Shown: positions 36,126 to 43,094 of the stretch, piece after piece | How positions within the stretch are numbered: position 1 is the stretch's first letter | How the letters are laid out: each line of letters opens with the position of its first letter | From: an uncultured Christensenella sp. | GTDB taxonomy: Bacteria > Bacillota > Clostridia > Christensenellales > Borkfalkiaceae | NCBI GenBank assembly: GCA_910578065.1 | Contig: CAJTPB010000002.1 | Coordinates: 62,001 to 126,000 of the forward strand | Reading direction: 5' to 3' | Length of the DNA: 64,000 bases | Translations under genes and position numbers: made by a program | The notes under the pieces: model-generated | What the model saw: only the letters and a program-made list of their open reading frames with translations | Database searches by the model: none | Told to the model about the DNA's origin: nothing

Positions 36126-37319
36126 ATGAAAATTTTAGTGATCAACGCGGGCAGTTCCTCTTTAAAGTATCAGCTCATCAATATGCAAACGGAAGAAGCG
36201 ATTGCAAAGGGAACGTGCGAACGCATCGGAATTGCGGGGGGTAAACTCACCCACAAGGCGAACGGCAAAGAATTTGTAATCGAAAAAGAACTTCCCAACC
36301 ATACCGAAGCGATTTCCCTTGTGTTAAACGAACTCGTCGATAAAACGGCGGGCGTTATCTCTTCGATGGACGAGATCGACGCGGTAGGACATCGCGTAGT
36401 CGCTTCGGGCGAAGCGTTTACGAGAACCACCCTTGTGACCGACGAGGTGATGAAAACGATGGACGAGATCGCCGAGCTTGCGCCTTTGCACAATCCCGCG
36501 GCGATTTTGGGCATCAACGCCTGCCGCGCGGTTATGCCGAATAAAAAAATGGCGCTCGTGTTCGATACCTCGTTCCACGCGACGATGCCAGATTACGCGC
36601 ATTTGTACGCAATCGATTACGACGATTATAAAAAGTACAAGGTAAGAAGATACGGCGCGCACGGCACCTCGCATAAGTTTGTTTCGGGCGTGGCGGCGGA
36701 ATATCTGCACAAAAAGCCGGAACAGCTGAAAATCATTACCTGTCACTTAGGCAACGGATCTTCCATTTCCGCGGTAGACGGCGGGAAGTGCGTAGATACG
36801 TCTATGGGCTTTACCCCGCTTGCGGGCGTTCCCATGGGCACGCGCAGCGGCGATATCGACGTTGCGGCAATCGAATTTTTGTGCCGTAAAAAGGGCATGA
36901 GCATGGAAGAAGGGCTTTCGTACCTCAACAAAAAGTGCGGCATGCTGGGCGTTTCGGGCGTTTCTTCCGACTTCCGCGATTTAACTGCGGCAAAAGCGGA
37001 AGGCAACGAACGCGCGCGCATCGCGCTCGACCTGTTTACGTACAACTGCAAAAAGTACGTGGGCGCGTATATGGCTGCGTTAGGCGGATTGGATTGCATC
37101 GTATTTACGGCGGGCGTGGGCGAAAATACCCCGCATATCCGCGCGGCGGTGCTTTCGGGCATGGAAGCGTTCGGCATTCAGTTAGACGCAAGCAAGAACG
37201 ATTATAAAAACGACGGCGCGATTCACGAAATTTCCGCAAGCGGGTCTAAGGTAAAAGTGCTTGTGATTCCCACCAACGAAGAATTGGTGATCGCGCGCGA
37301 AACGGCTGCGCTTGTTTGA
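36126..37319 (+). CDS. ackA: Acetate kinase
   Basis: A 397-residue enzyme turning acetyl phosphate and ADP into acetate and ATP. Both family signatures are present: VINAGSSSLKYQL at the N-terminus and ALVFDTSFHATMPDYA in the middle. Catalytic elements include RRYGAHGTSHKFV and the nucleotide loop HLGNGSSISAVDGGKCVDTSMG; FTAGVGEN lies near the end. AAGGAG precedes the ATG. It ends in TGA, showing that TGA is a true stop in this genome. Second gene of the pta-ackA operon. Confidence 0.96.
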   Translation: MKILVINAGSSSLKYQLINMQTEEAIAKGTCERIGIAGGKLTHKANGKEFVIEKELPNHTEAISLVLNELVDKTAGVISSMDEIDAVGHRVVASGEAFTRTTLVTDEVMKTMDEIAELAPLHNPAAILGINACRAVMPNKKMALVFDTSFHATMPDYAHLYAIDYDDYKKYKVRRYGAHGTSHKFVSGVAAEYLHKKPEQLKIITCHLGNGSSISAVDGGKCVDTSMGFTPLAGVPMGTRSGDIDVAAIEFLCRKKGMSMEEGLSYLNKKCGMLGVSGVSSDFRDLTAAKAEGNERARIALDLFTYNCKKYVGAYMAALGGLDCIVFTAGVGENTPHIRAAVLSGMEAFGIQLDASKNDYKNDGAIHEISASGSKVKVLVIPTNEELVIARETAALV

Positions 37320-37490
37320 TCGGGGGTGCGTTTTTGCCTGCTTGCAAGCGTAAAAACGCGGCAACGGCAAAGGTTTCATGCACCGTAGCTTGCTGCGGAA
37401 CTTGCGCGCAAAGCGCAGGAGTACGGGGCTTGTTCCGAAGTTTAATACCCTTTATTTTTCTTAAAATTTGGAAATAAGCATGAAAAAAGA

Positions 37491-37519
37491 TTGACAAACG
37501 GCAGGAAAAATAATATACT
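37491..37519 (+). promoter_or_regulatory. Promoter of yceD-rpmF, very close to the start codon
   Basis: TTGACA at 37491-37496, 17-bp spacer, TATACT at 37514-37519. The ATG at 37530 lies 10 bases past the -10, leaving a leader of only a few bases. Confidence 0.75.
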
Positions 37520-37529
37520 TTTAAGGTCA

Positions 37530-37946
37530 ATGATACCGAAAATCGACGTTCGGAAACTCAATGCGCAAAAAAAGTATGCGGGCGATCTTGCGTTCGAATA
37601 CGAAGGGGAGCAATCCTTGATCGATATTCCTTACGCGGCGTTTTCCGCTCCCGTCGGCGTGAACCTCCATTACGAGATATTGGAAGACGATTCCGTCGAA
37701 ATTACGGGTTGCGTAACGTTTACGTTAAAGGGGTGCTGTTCCCGTTGTTTGAACGCGGCGGAACAGACTTTTAGCGGCGAATTAGACGCGTACTTTGTGC
37801 CGTGCGGCGGCGAAAGCGAGGACTACCGCTATACGGGCGGGGTCATCGATTTGCGCGATTGTCTGAACGACGCGGTGATGCTTTCTCTTCCCGCAAGATT
37901 GGTTTGCGGAAAAAATTGCATCCCGCTCGAATGGAAAGAGCAATAA
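37530..37946 (+). CDS. yceD: YceD (DUF177) protein
   Basis: A 138-residue small protein of the YceD/YlbN family, almost always encoded before rpmF and linked to 23S rRNA / large-subunit assembly. The paired cysteines of the family are present (CCSRCLNAAE, about residues 69-78, and CGKNC near 125). The ATG at 37530 (MIPKIDV) is chosen because the longer frame begins within the -35 box. Only a weak AAGG precedes it, consistent with the very short leader. rpmF follows 27 bp downstream. Confidence 0.88.
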   Translation: MIPKIDVRKLNAQKKYAGDLAFEYEGEQSLIDIPYAAFSAPVGVNLHYEILEDDSVEITGCVTFTLKGCCSRCLNAAEQTFSGELDAYFVPCGGESEDYRYTGGVIDLRDCLNDAVMLSLPARLVCGKNCIPLEWKEQ

Positions 37947-37973
37947 AATACGGAAAAAAAGAGGTGGATAGTC

Positions 37974-38162
37974 ATGGCGGTACCCAAGTCCAAACAGTCG
38001 AAGAGCAGAACGAATAAGAGATTTGCAAACTATAAAGCGCAAGCTCCTCAGCTCGTCGAGTGCCCTCACTGCCACGAGCAGAAAGAAGCGCACAGAGTTT
38101 GCAAGAATTGCGGCTACTACGACGGCAAAGAGGTCGTCGCGCAGAAAGACGCGAAGAATTAA
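37974..38162 (+). CDS. rpmF: Ribosomal protein bL32
   Basis: A 62-residue protein: basic N-terminus MAVPKSKQSKSRTNKR and two CxxC pairs (CPHC and CKNC) that bind zinc, so this is the zinc-containing (C+) form of L32. GAGGTGG precedes the ATG. Its place after yceD is conserved across Bacillota. A hairpin follows. Confidence 0.96.
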   Translation: MAVPKSKQSKSRTNKRFANYKAQAPQLVECPHCHEQKEAHRVCKNCGYYDGKEVVAQKDAKN

Positions 38163-38166
38163 ACGC

Positions 38167-38200
38167 AAAAACGCGAGCTTAAACGTTCGCGTTTTGTTTT
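38167..38200 (+). terminator. Intrinsic terminator after rpmF
   Basis: The 9-bp stem AAAACGCGA / TCGCGTTTT (38168-38176 with 38187-38195), followed by GTTTT. Confidence 0.75.
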
Positions 38201-38297
38201 ACTTACCGAAAAAATTTAAAGCGGCGCCGCGTCGGTTTGCGCGGCGGGCGTTCGGCAAAAGGTCAAGCGCTTATTCGCCGTTTAAAACGGACGGCTT

Positions 38298-39218
38298 ATG
38301 ATATTATTAAACTCACTGAAAAACTTTTTAAAATGTCTTGCCTATGTGCTTATCCCGCTCGGCTGTCTGTTTTTGGGGCTGCTATTCGGCGCGGACAGCG
38401 CGTTTACCATTTTATCGGAGCAGATCACATACATAAAAACGGAAGTCGCGCGCATTATTCCCGAAACGGCAAAAGACTTAGACGAATTGTGGGGTTACGT
38501 GATTGCATCCGCCCGCGAACTCAGTTGGAAATCGCCGATCGGGGCGATTCAAACGCTGTTAAACGGGCAATGGCTTACCGAAAAGATAAGCGTATTTCTG
38601 GGTTTAACGACAGAAGAAGCGACCAAGCTGTTTACCGAGTTAGAAACGATTTTAACGACAGTGATCGCAAATTTGAACCTTGCCGTCGTCATCTTTTTTG
38701 TTTGGATAATTTTAAGCGGAATTGCGGGGTACTTTATCACCAATCTGTTTGTGCGCCGCGCTACGGTGCGGCGGGGGATATGGAAGTTTATCGTCGTTTC
38801 CCTGCTCGATTCCTTTTTTTCGGCAACGATCATCGCGCTAAGCACATATATTCTTTCCCTATGGAGCCCCGGCGTGCTTATTTCCGCAACCCTTTCTATG
38901 GCGGTATTCGGGTTTGTTTCGCTATTGGAAGCGTATTTGATCCACGGGCGCGGGAAAATCCCCTTTGTGCGCGTGGTCAACATACAAAACTGTCTGCTTA
39001 TGTATTTGTCGCAGATCGTTATTTTGATCCTTGCAACCTTGCTTGCTCTTTTGCTGCTGTTTGCGACAAACCTGCTTGTAGGGCTTGCCGTGGGATATTC
39101 CGTTATAATTATCGCGTTCCTCGTCGTAAACGTGAACGCCGAATCGTACATCGTAGAGCAGATCAAAAAATTGCCCGAACCGTCGCCCGAACCGCCGCCG
39201 CAGAAAATCGAAGAATAA
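38298..39218 (+). CDS. Polytopic membrane protein of unknown function
   Basis: A 306-residue protein not assigned to a family. One N-terminal membrane helix (about residues 10-32) is followed by an amphipathic outside segment of about 90 residues, then four to five further helices (about 127-150, 165-190, 195-215, 232-280). The C-terminus is a short soluble tail rich in Pro and Glu (PEPSPEPPPQKIEE). No enzyme or transporter motif seen. The start is ATG 38298; ribosome site weak. It lies between the L32 terminator and the copper operon, ending at its own terminator. Confidence 0.75.
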   Translation: MILLNSLKNFLKCLAYVLIPLGCLFLGLLFGADSAFTILSEQITYIKTEVARIIPETAKDLDELWGYVIASARELSWKSPIGAIQTLLNGQWLTEKISVFLGLTTEEATKLFTELETILTTVIANLNLAVVIFFVWIILSGIAGYFITNLFVRRATVRRGIWKFIVVSLLDSFFSATIIALSTYILSLWSPGVLISATLSMAVFGFVSLLEAYLIHGRGKIPFVRVVNIQNCLLMYLSQIVILILATLLALLLLFATNLLVGLAVGYSVIIIAFLVVNVNAESYIVEQIKKLPEPSPEPPPQKIEE

Positions 39219-39230
39219 AATACGGTTTGC

Positions 39231-39260
39231 GCCGTCCGAATTTTTTCGGGCGGTTTTTTT
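39231..39260 (+). terminator. Intrinsic terminator after the membrane protein
   Basis: CCGTCCGAA pairs with TTCGGGCGG (one T-G pair), followed by seven Ts. Confidence 0.85.
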
Positions 39261-39272
39261 GCGCTATTCTTC

Positions 39273-39301
39273 TTGACAAATACCCATAAGGGGTATATAA
39301 T
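39273..39301 (+). promoter_or_regulatory. Promoter of the csoR-copA operon
   Basis: Consensus boxes: TTGACA at 39273-39278, 17-bp spacer, TATAAT at 39296-39301. The spacer is almost entirely the CsoR operator. Confidence 0.92.
39280..39296. promoter_or_regulatory. CsoR operator
   Basis: ATACCC-ATAA-GGGGTAT, the TACCC...GGGTA pseudo-palindrome bound by CsoR in Bacillus-type copper operons, sits exactly between the -35 and -10. Apo-CsoR here would block polymerase; Cu(I) would release it. Confidence 0.85.
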
Positions 39302-39327
39302 ATATGCAAAGAAAAGGAGCAAAGCGA

Positions 39328-39627
39328 ATGGAAACTTGTAATTGCGGGAATCAAAGAAAGAAGCTGCGCCCCGTAGAGGAAAAGCGGGCGATCGAAAACC
39401 GTTTAAGCCGAATCGGGGGGCAGATCAACGGCATTAAAGCGATGGTAGAGGAAGATCGGTACTGCGGCGATATTTTAATTCAGCTTGCCGCGGCGGAAAA
39501 ATCGATCAAAAGCCTTGCCTCGGTTATTTTGGAAAAACACATGCACAGTTGCTTGATCGACGATCTGCGGGCGGGAAATACGCAATCGGTAGACGAACTG
39601 ATCGAACTGTTTAAGAGGTTTCAATGA
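39328..39627 (+). CDS. csoR: Copper-sensing repressor CsoR
   Basis: A 99-residue all-helical repressor. The Cu(I) ligands Cys46, His71 and Cys75 have exactly the C-x24-H-x3-C spacing of CsoR, which separates it from formaldehyde-sensing FrmR. NRLSRIGGQINGIKAMVEED is the family helix. An extra N-terminal CNC may also touch metal. The start is ATG 39328, behind AAAGGAG; an ATG at 39304 lies only two bases after the -10. It overlaps copA by 4 bp and represses its own operon through the operator in the promoter. Confidence 0.93.
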   Translation: METCNCGNQRKKLRPVEEKRAIENRLSRIGGQINGIKAMVEEDRYCGDILIQLAAAEKSIKSLASVILEKHMHSCLIDDLRAGNTQSVDELIELFKRFQ

Positions 39628-42035
39628 AAAAGAAATATACGATTACGGGTATGACGTGCGCCGCCTGCTCCGCAGGGATCGAACGCACGGTAAAAAAATT
39701 AAACGGGGTCGCTTCCGCCGCCGTTTCCCTAATGGGGGAAAGCATGGAAGCAGAGTTTGACGAAACGCTCGTTTCCGACGAAGAGATAAAAAGCGCGGTA
39801 ACCGCTTTGGGGTACGGCGCGTACGATTACGGGCAGGCGCCGCAAAAAAAGCGCGCGGGCAGCTTTTTAAAATACCGTTTTTGGATCTCGCTCGTGCTTT
39901 TGATTCCCGAAATGTATTTAGCCATGGGGCATATGGTAAAACTTCCCGTGCCGCACGGCTGGTTGAATTACGGGTTTCAAACGGGGCTTACGCTTGTTAT
40001 TCTCTGTTTGAACTATCCGTTTTTTACAAGCGGCGTAAAAGCAGCCGTTAAGGGCGTGCCCAATATGGATACGTTGGTAACGCTGGGGGCGGCGGCATCC
40101 TTTTGTTACAGTCTGTTTGCGGCGATCTTCGCGCCCGACCGTATGCATTTGTTTTTCGAATCCGCCGCGATGATCGTAACGCTGGTAACGTTGGGTAAGT
40201 GGCTGGAAGATAATTCCAAGCGGAAAACGGGGCGGGAAGTGGAAAAACTGCTTTCCCTTGCGCCCGATACGGTTACGGTAGAGCGGGATGGAAAGGCGGT
40301 TTCGCTTTCGTTATCCCAAGTGCAGGCGGGCGATTTGGTGATCGTGCGCCAAGGGGAATCGGTCGCGGTGGACGGCGTTGTGGAAGAAGGGCACGCGTTT
40401 GTCGATCAGTCTGCCGTTACGGGCGAATCGCTTCCCGTCGAACTGGTTGCGGGCGACAGGGCGGTAAGCGCAAGTTTGGCGGAAAGCGGATATTTAAAGA
40501 TCCGCGCCGAAAAAGTAGGGGAAGATACCATGCTTGCGGGTATCATTCGCATGGTAAAAGAAGCGGGCGCAAGCAAGGCGCCCATTCAAAAGCTGGCAGA
40601 TAAAATTTCCGCCGTGTTCGTTCCCGTCGTAGTGGGGCTTGCGCTCGTCACCTTTCTCGTTTGGGCGCTTGTAACGCGCGATATGGCGCAGGCGTTTAAT
40701 TATGCGGTAAGCGTGCTTGTAATATCCTGTCCGTGCGCGTTGGGGCTTGCAACGCCCGTCGCGGTAATGGCGGCAACGGGGCGGAGCGCCGCGATGGGCG
40801 TTTTGTATAAGAATGCCGAAGCGTTGCAGCGCGCGGCGGATACGGGCACCGTTCTGCTCGATAAAACCGCAACGATCACCGAAGGCAAACCGCGCGTCGT
40901 CGCTTTCGAAAGCGCGGAACAGGAAAAGGCGAAAAATATTGCTTACGCGCTCGAAAGCAAACTAAATCACCCGCTCGCGCAGTGCATTTGCGATTTTTGT
41001 AAAGAGGGGTACGAGGCGGAAGAAGTGGAATATTTGGTCGGTTTGGGCGCGCGCGGCAAGGTAAACGGCAAGCTTTATTATTTGGGCAACGATCGACTTT
41101 TGTGCGAAAAAGACATTCCGTTCGGGGAATATCAAGAGCGGTTCCGTTCGTTTTCCGCACAGGGAAAAACGGTGTTGTTTTTAACGGACGAGGGCAGCGT
41201 GGTTGCGCTGTTTGTTTTGGCGGATACGTTAAAAGAGGGAAGCAGGCAGGCGGTGGAAGAACTTTCCGCTTGCGGAAGGGAACCGTACCTTTTAACGGGG
41301 GATAACCGCGCGTGCGCAGAGTATATCGCGGCGCAGGCGGGCATTCCGCCCGAACGGGTATATGCCGAGGTATTGCCGCAAGAAAAGCTGCAAGCGGTGC
41401 TTTCGCATAAGCAAAAGAACGCCGCCCTTCCCAAAGGCGCAAAAAAGGGAGTGGCGATGATCGGCGACGGCATAAACGATTCCCCTGCGTTGAAAGAGGC
41501 GGACGTGGGCATCGCCATGGGCAACGGAACGGACGTCGCAATCGAAAGCGCGGATATTGTGCTTGTGGGCGGAAATCTTGCCGCCGCGCCCAAGGCGTTC
41601 GCGCTGTCGAAAAAAACCATGCGGATCATAAAAGAAAATCTGTTTTGGGCGTTTTTCTACAACTGCGTGGGAATTCCGCTTGCGGCGGGCTGCTTCGCCT
41701 TTGCGGGGCTTACGTTAAATCCGATGATCGCCTCTGCGGCGATGAGTCTTTCTTCCCTGTTCGTGGTGGGCAACGCGCTGCGTCTTACAACATTCGGCAA
41801 ACAAAAAAGAAAAGGAGATAATAGCATGAAAAAAATTTTAACGGTAGAAGGCATGATGTGCGCGCATTGCGTTGCGCATGTAAAAAAGGCGTTGGAAGCG
41901 GTAAACGGCGTAAAATCGGCAGAAGTGGATTTAAAGAAGAAGCGCGCCGTTGTAACCCTTTCGGAAGAGGTGGATAACAACATATTGACCGCCGCCGTAG
42001 AAGAGGCGGGTTATACCGTTCGTGCCATCGTTTAA
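39624..42035 (+). CDS. copA: Copper-exporting P-type ATPase fused to a CopZ-like chaperone
   Basis: An 803-residue P1B ATPase exporting Cu(I). The N-terminal metal-binding domain has GMTCAAC (Cys12, Cys15). The membrane part carries CPC at 369-371, with TGES in the actuator domain and MIGDGINDSPAL in the hinge. The phosphorylation motif reads DKTAT at Asp413 instead of the near-invariant DKTGT. Residues 735-803 are a second metal-binding domain (GMMCAHC, Cys746 and Cys749) that looks like a complete CopZ. Its Met735 codon (ATG 41826) has its own AGGAGA site, so chaperone may also be made separately. Overlaps csoR by 4 bp. Confidence 0.9.
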   Translation: MKKKYTITGMTCAACSAGIERTVKKLNGVASAAVSLMGESMEAEFDETLVSDEEIKSAVTALGYGAYDYGQAPQKKRAGSFLKYRFWISLVLLIPEMYLAMGHMVKLPVPHGWLNYGFQTGLTLVILCLNYPFFTSGVKAAVKGVPNMDTLVTLGAAASFCYSLFAAIFAPDRMHLFFESAAMIVTLVTLGKWLEDNSKRKTGREVEKLLSLAPDTVTVERDGKAVSLSLSQVQAGDLVIVRQGESVAVDGVVEEGHAFVDQSAVTGESLPVELVAGDRAVSASLAESGYLKIRAEKVGEDTMLAGIIRMVKEAGASKAPIQKLADKISAVFVPVVVGLALVTFLVWALVTRDMAQAFNYAVSVLVISCPCALGLATPVAVMAATGRSAAMGVLYKNAEALQRAADTGTVLLDKTATITEGKPRVVAFESAEQEKAKNIAYALESKLNHPLAQCICDFCKEGYEAEEVEYLVGLGARGKVNGKLYYLGNDRLLCEKDIPFGEYQERFRSFSAQGKTVLFLTDEGSVVALFVLADTLKEGSRQAVEELSACGREPYLLTGDNRACAEYIAAQAGIPPERVYAEVLPQEKLQAVLSHKQKNAALPKGAKKGVAMIGDGINDSPALKEADVGIAMGNGTDVAIESADIVLVGGNLAAAPKAFALSKKTMRIIKENLFWAFFYNCVGIPLAAGCFAFAGLTLNPMIASAAMSLSSLFVVGNALRLTTFGKQKRKGDNSMKKILTVEGMMCAHCVAHVKKALEAVNGVKSAEVDLKKKRAVVTLSEEVDNNILTAAVEEAGYTVRAIV
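41812..42035 (+). CDS. copZ: Possible internally initiated CopZ copper chaperone
   Basis: AAAGGAGATAATAGC and the ATG at 41826 form a standard ribosome site and start inside the copA frame. From there a 69-residue HMA protein (MKKILTVEGMMCAHC...) matches free CopZ in length and form. Both other frames stop right here (TAA at 41819, TGA at 41827), as expected if copA once ended at this point. Separate production is inferred, not shown. Confidence 0.55.
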
Positions 42036-42285
42036 CTGAATGGTAGAAATGCTTGTTGCAGCTGCGCGTTGTTCGTTTGCGCGCTCGCCTAACGAGGCGG
42101 AAAGAAAACGGCATGTTGGTTATTGCGGCGGAAGCAACGGGCATATTGTGCCCGCAATCGTTTAACCGAATGGGCGGAATAGCTGTTGCAGCTGCGCGTT
42201 ATTCGTTTGCGCGCTCGCCTAACGAGGCGGAAAGAAAACGGCATGTTGGTTATTGCGGCGGATATACTGTGTGTGCATTCGCTTA
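42021..42285. repeat. 130-bp tandem duplication after copA(Z)
   Basis: Unit 1 (about 42021-42150) begins within the last codons and stop of copA; unit 2 (about 42151-42280) repeats it at a 130-bp offset, including the ATCGTTTAA of the stop region. A third start (from about 42271) is truncated. The best-kept core is GCGCTCGCCTAACGAGGCGG (42081 and 42211), which can form a CGCCT/AGGCG hairpin. No coding role seen. Confidence 0.8.
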
Positions 42286-42303
42286 ATAAAATTGAAACGA
42301 TTG

Positions 42304-42335
42304 AAAAGCCCCGCCGAAGAGGTCGGGGCTTTTTC
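42304..42335 (+). terminator. Intrinsic terminator of the copper operon
   Basis: AAAAGCCCCG (42304-42313) pairs with CGGGGCTTTT (42324-42333), ending in TTTTT. Confidence 0.88.
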
Positions 42336-42364
42336 GACCTCTTTCGCGCGCAAGCGACGGAATT

Positions 42365-42392
42365 TTGCAATATGCCAATACGCGCATATGAT
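42365..42392 (+). promoter_or_regulatory. Promoter of the ArsR gene
   Basis: TTGCAA at 42365-42370, 16-bp spacer, TATGAT at 42387-42392. Confidence 0.5.
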
Positions 42393-42422
42393 ATACTTTC
42401 ATAAAAATTACGGGAGTTTATT

Positions 42423-42761
42423 ATGACGGAAACTTTATTATTGGATAAACGTACGCAGGGCATGATAGAAGGATACGTTCCTGCGGGGGAAATATTAACG
42501 TCGTTGGTGCGGTTTTTTTCTATTTTTTCCGATTCCACCCGCTTGCGCATGCTGTCTGCGCTCGCAATTTCGGAAATGTGCGTAACCGATATTTCGCGCG
42601 TGCTCGATATCAATCAAACGACGGTCAGCCATCAACTGCGTTTTTTAAAAGACGCAGGCATGGTGCGTACCGAGCGGCACGGTAAAATTATTTTCTATTC
42701 CCTCGTTAACGAAGTTGTGAACGACGTTTTATTAAAAGGCGTCGAGTTTTTGGGTTATTAA
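42423..42761 (+). CDS. ArsR/SmtB-family transcriptional regulator
   Basis: A 112-residue winged-helix repressor: FSIFSDSTRLRMLSAL, the recognition helix region VTDISRVLDINQTTVSHQLRFLKDAGMV, and the wing RTERHGKIIFYSL. The metal-sensing helix has only one cysteine (EMCVTDIS) where arsenic and cadmium sensors have two, so the signal may not be a metal. GGGAG precedes the ATG. It stands alone between two terminators, directly after the copper operon; no target gene is evident. Confidence 0.87.
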   Translation: MTETLLLDKRTQGMIEGYVPAGEILTSLVRFFSIFSDSTRLRMLSALAISEMCVTDISRVLDINQTTVSHQLRFLKDAGMVRTERHGKIIFYSLVNEVVNDVLLKGVEFLGY

Positions 42762-42793
42762 ATATTTCTCTTGCGCCTTTCAACAGTTCGCCG

Positions 42794-42831
42794 AAAAAGC
42801 CCCGCCCTTTAAAAAAAGGGCGGGGCTTTTT
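42794..42831 (+). terminator. Intrinsic terminator after the ArsR gene
   Basis: A 17-bp stem built on AAAAAGCCCCGCCCTTT with its complement, ending in TTTTT. Confidence 0.92.
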
Positions 42832-43044
42832 CGTAAAACCGCAAGAAGAAGCGGGCGAAAATAGCGTGCATATCTTAAAAACATGTAAATCGGTTGTTTA
42901 ACAACAATTAAAAATGAACAAGGAAAAATGCGGAAAAATAGCGCGAATATCTTTAAAACGTATCAATCAAATGTTTATATAAAAACGCGAAATATAACAA
43001 TAAAAAACAAACAAGCAGAAACACGGGGAATTGTTGTGAATTCC
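42832..43044. other. AT-rich gene-free stretch before uvrC
   Basis: No gene seen. Two imperfect copies of a block of about 77 bp can be aligned (copies from about 42857 and 42933, core AAATAGCG.G.ATATCTT). A GTTGTTTAACAAC palindrome lies near 42894. Confidence 0.4.
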
Positions 43045-43073
43045 TTGAAAAAAAGCGCAAAAAGGTGTATAAT
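43045..43073 (+). promoter_or_regulatory. Promoter of uvrC
   Basis: TTGAAA at 43045-43050, 17-bp spacer, TATAAT at 43068-43073. Confidence 0.8.
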
Positions 43074-43094
43074 AAAAAACGAGAGTTTTTCGGC

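Noticed and set aside
37327..37360. Terminator after ackA
   Set aside because: GCGTTTTT and AAAAACGC can pair with a small inner palindrome, but the loop is large and no T run follows.
42053..42404. Short open frames on both strands over the 130-bp repeats
   Set aside because: They restate the repeat unit in several frames and end inside the terminator region; no ribosome site.
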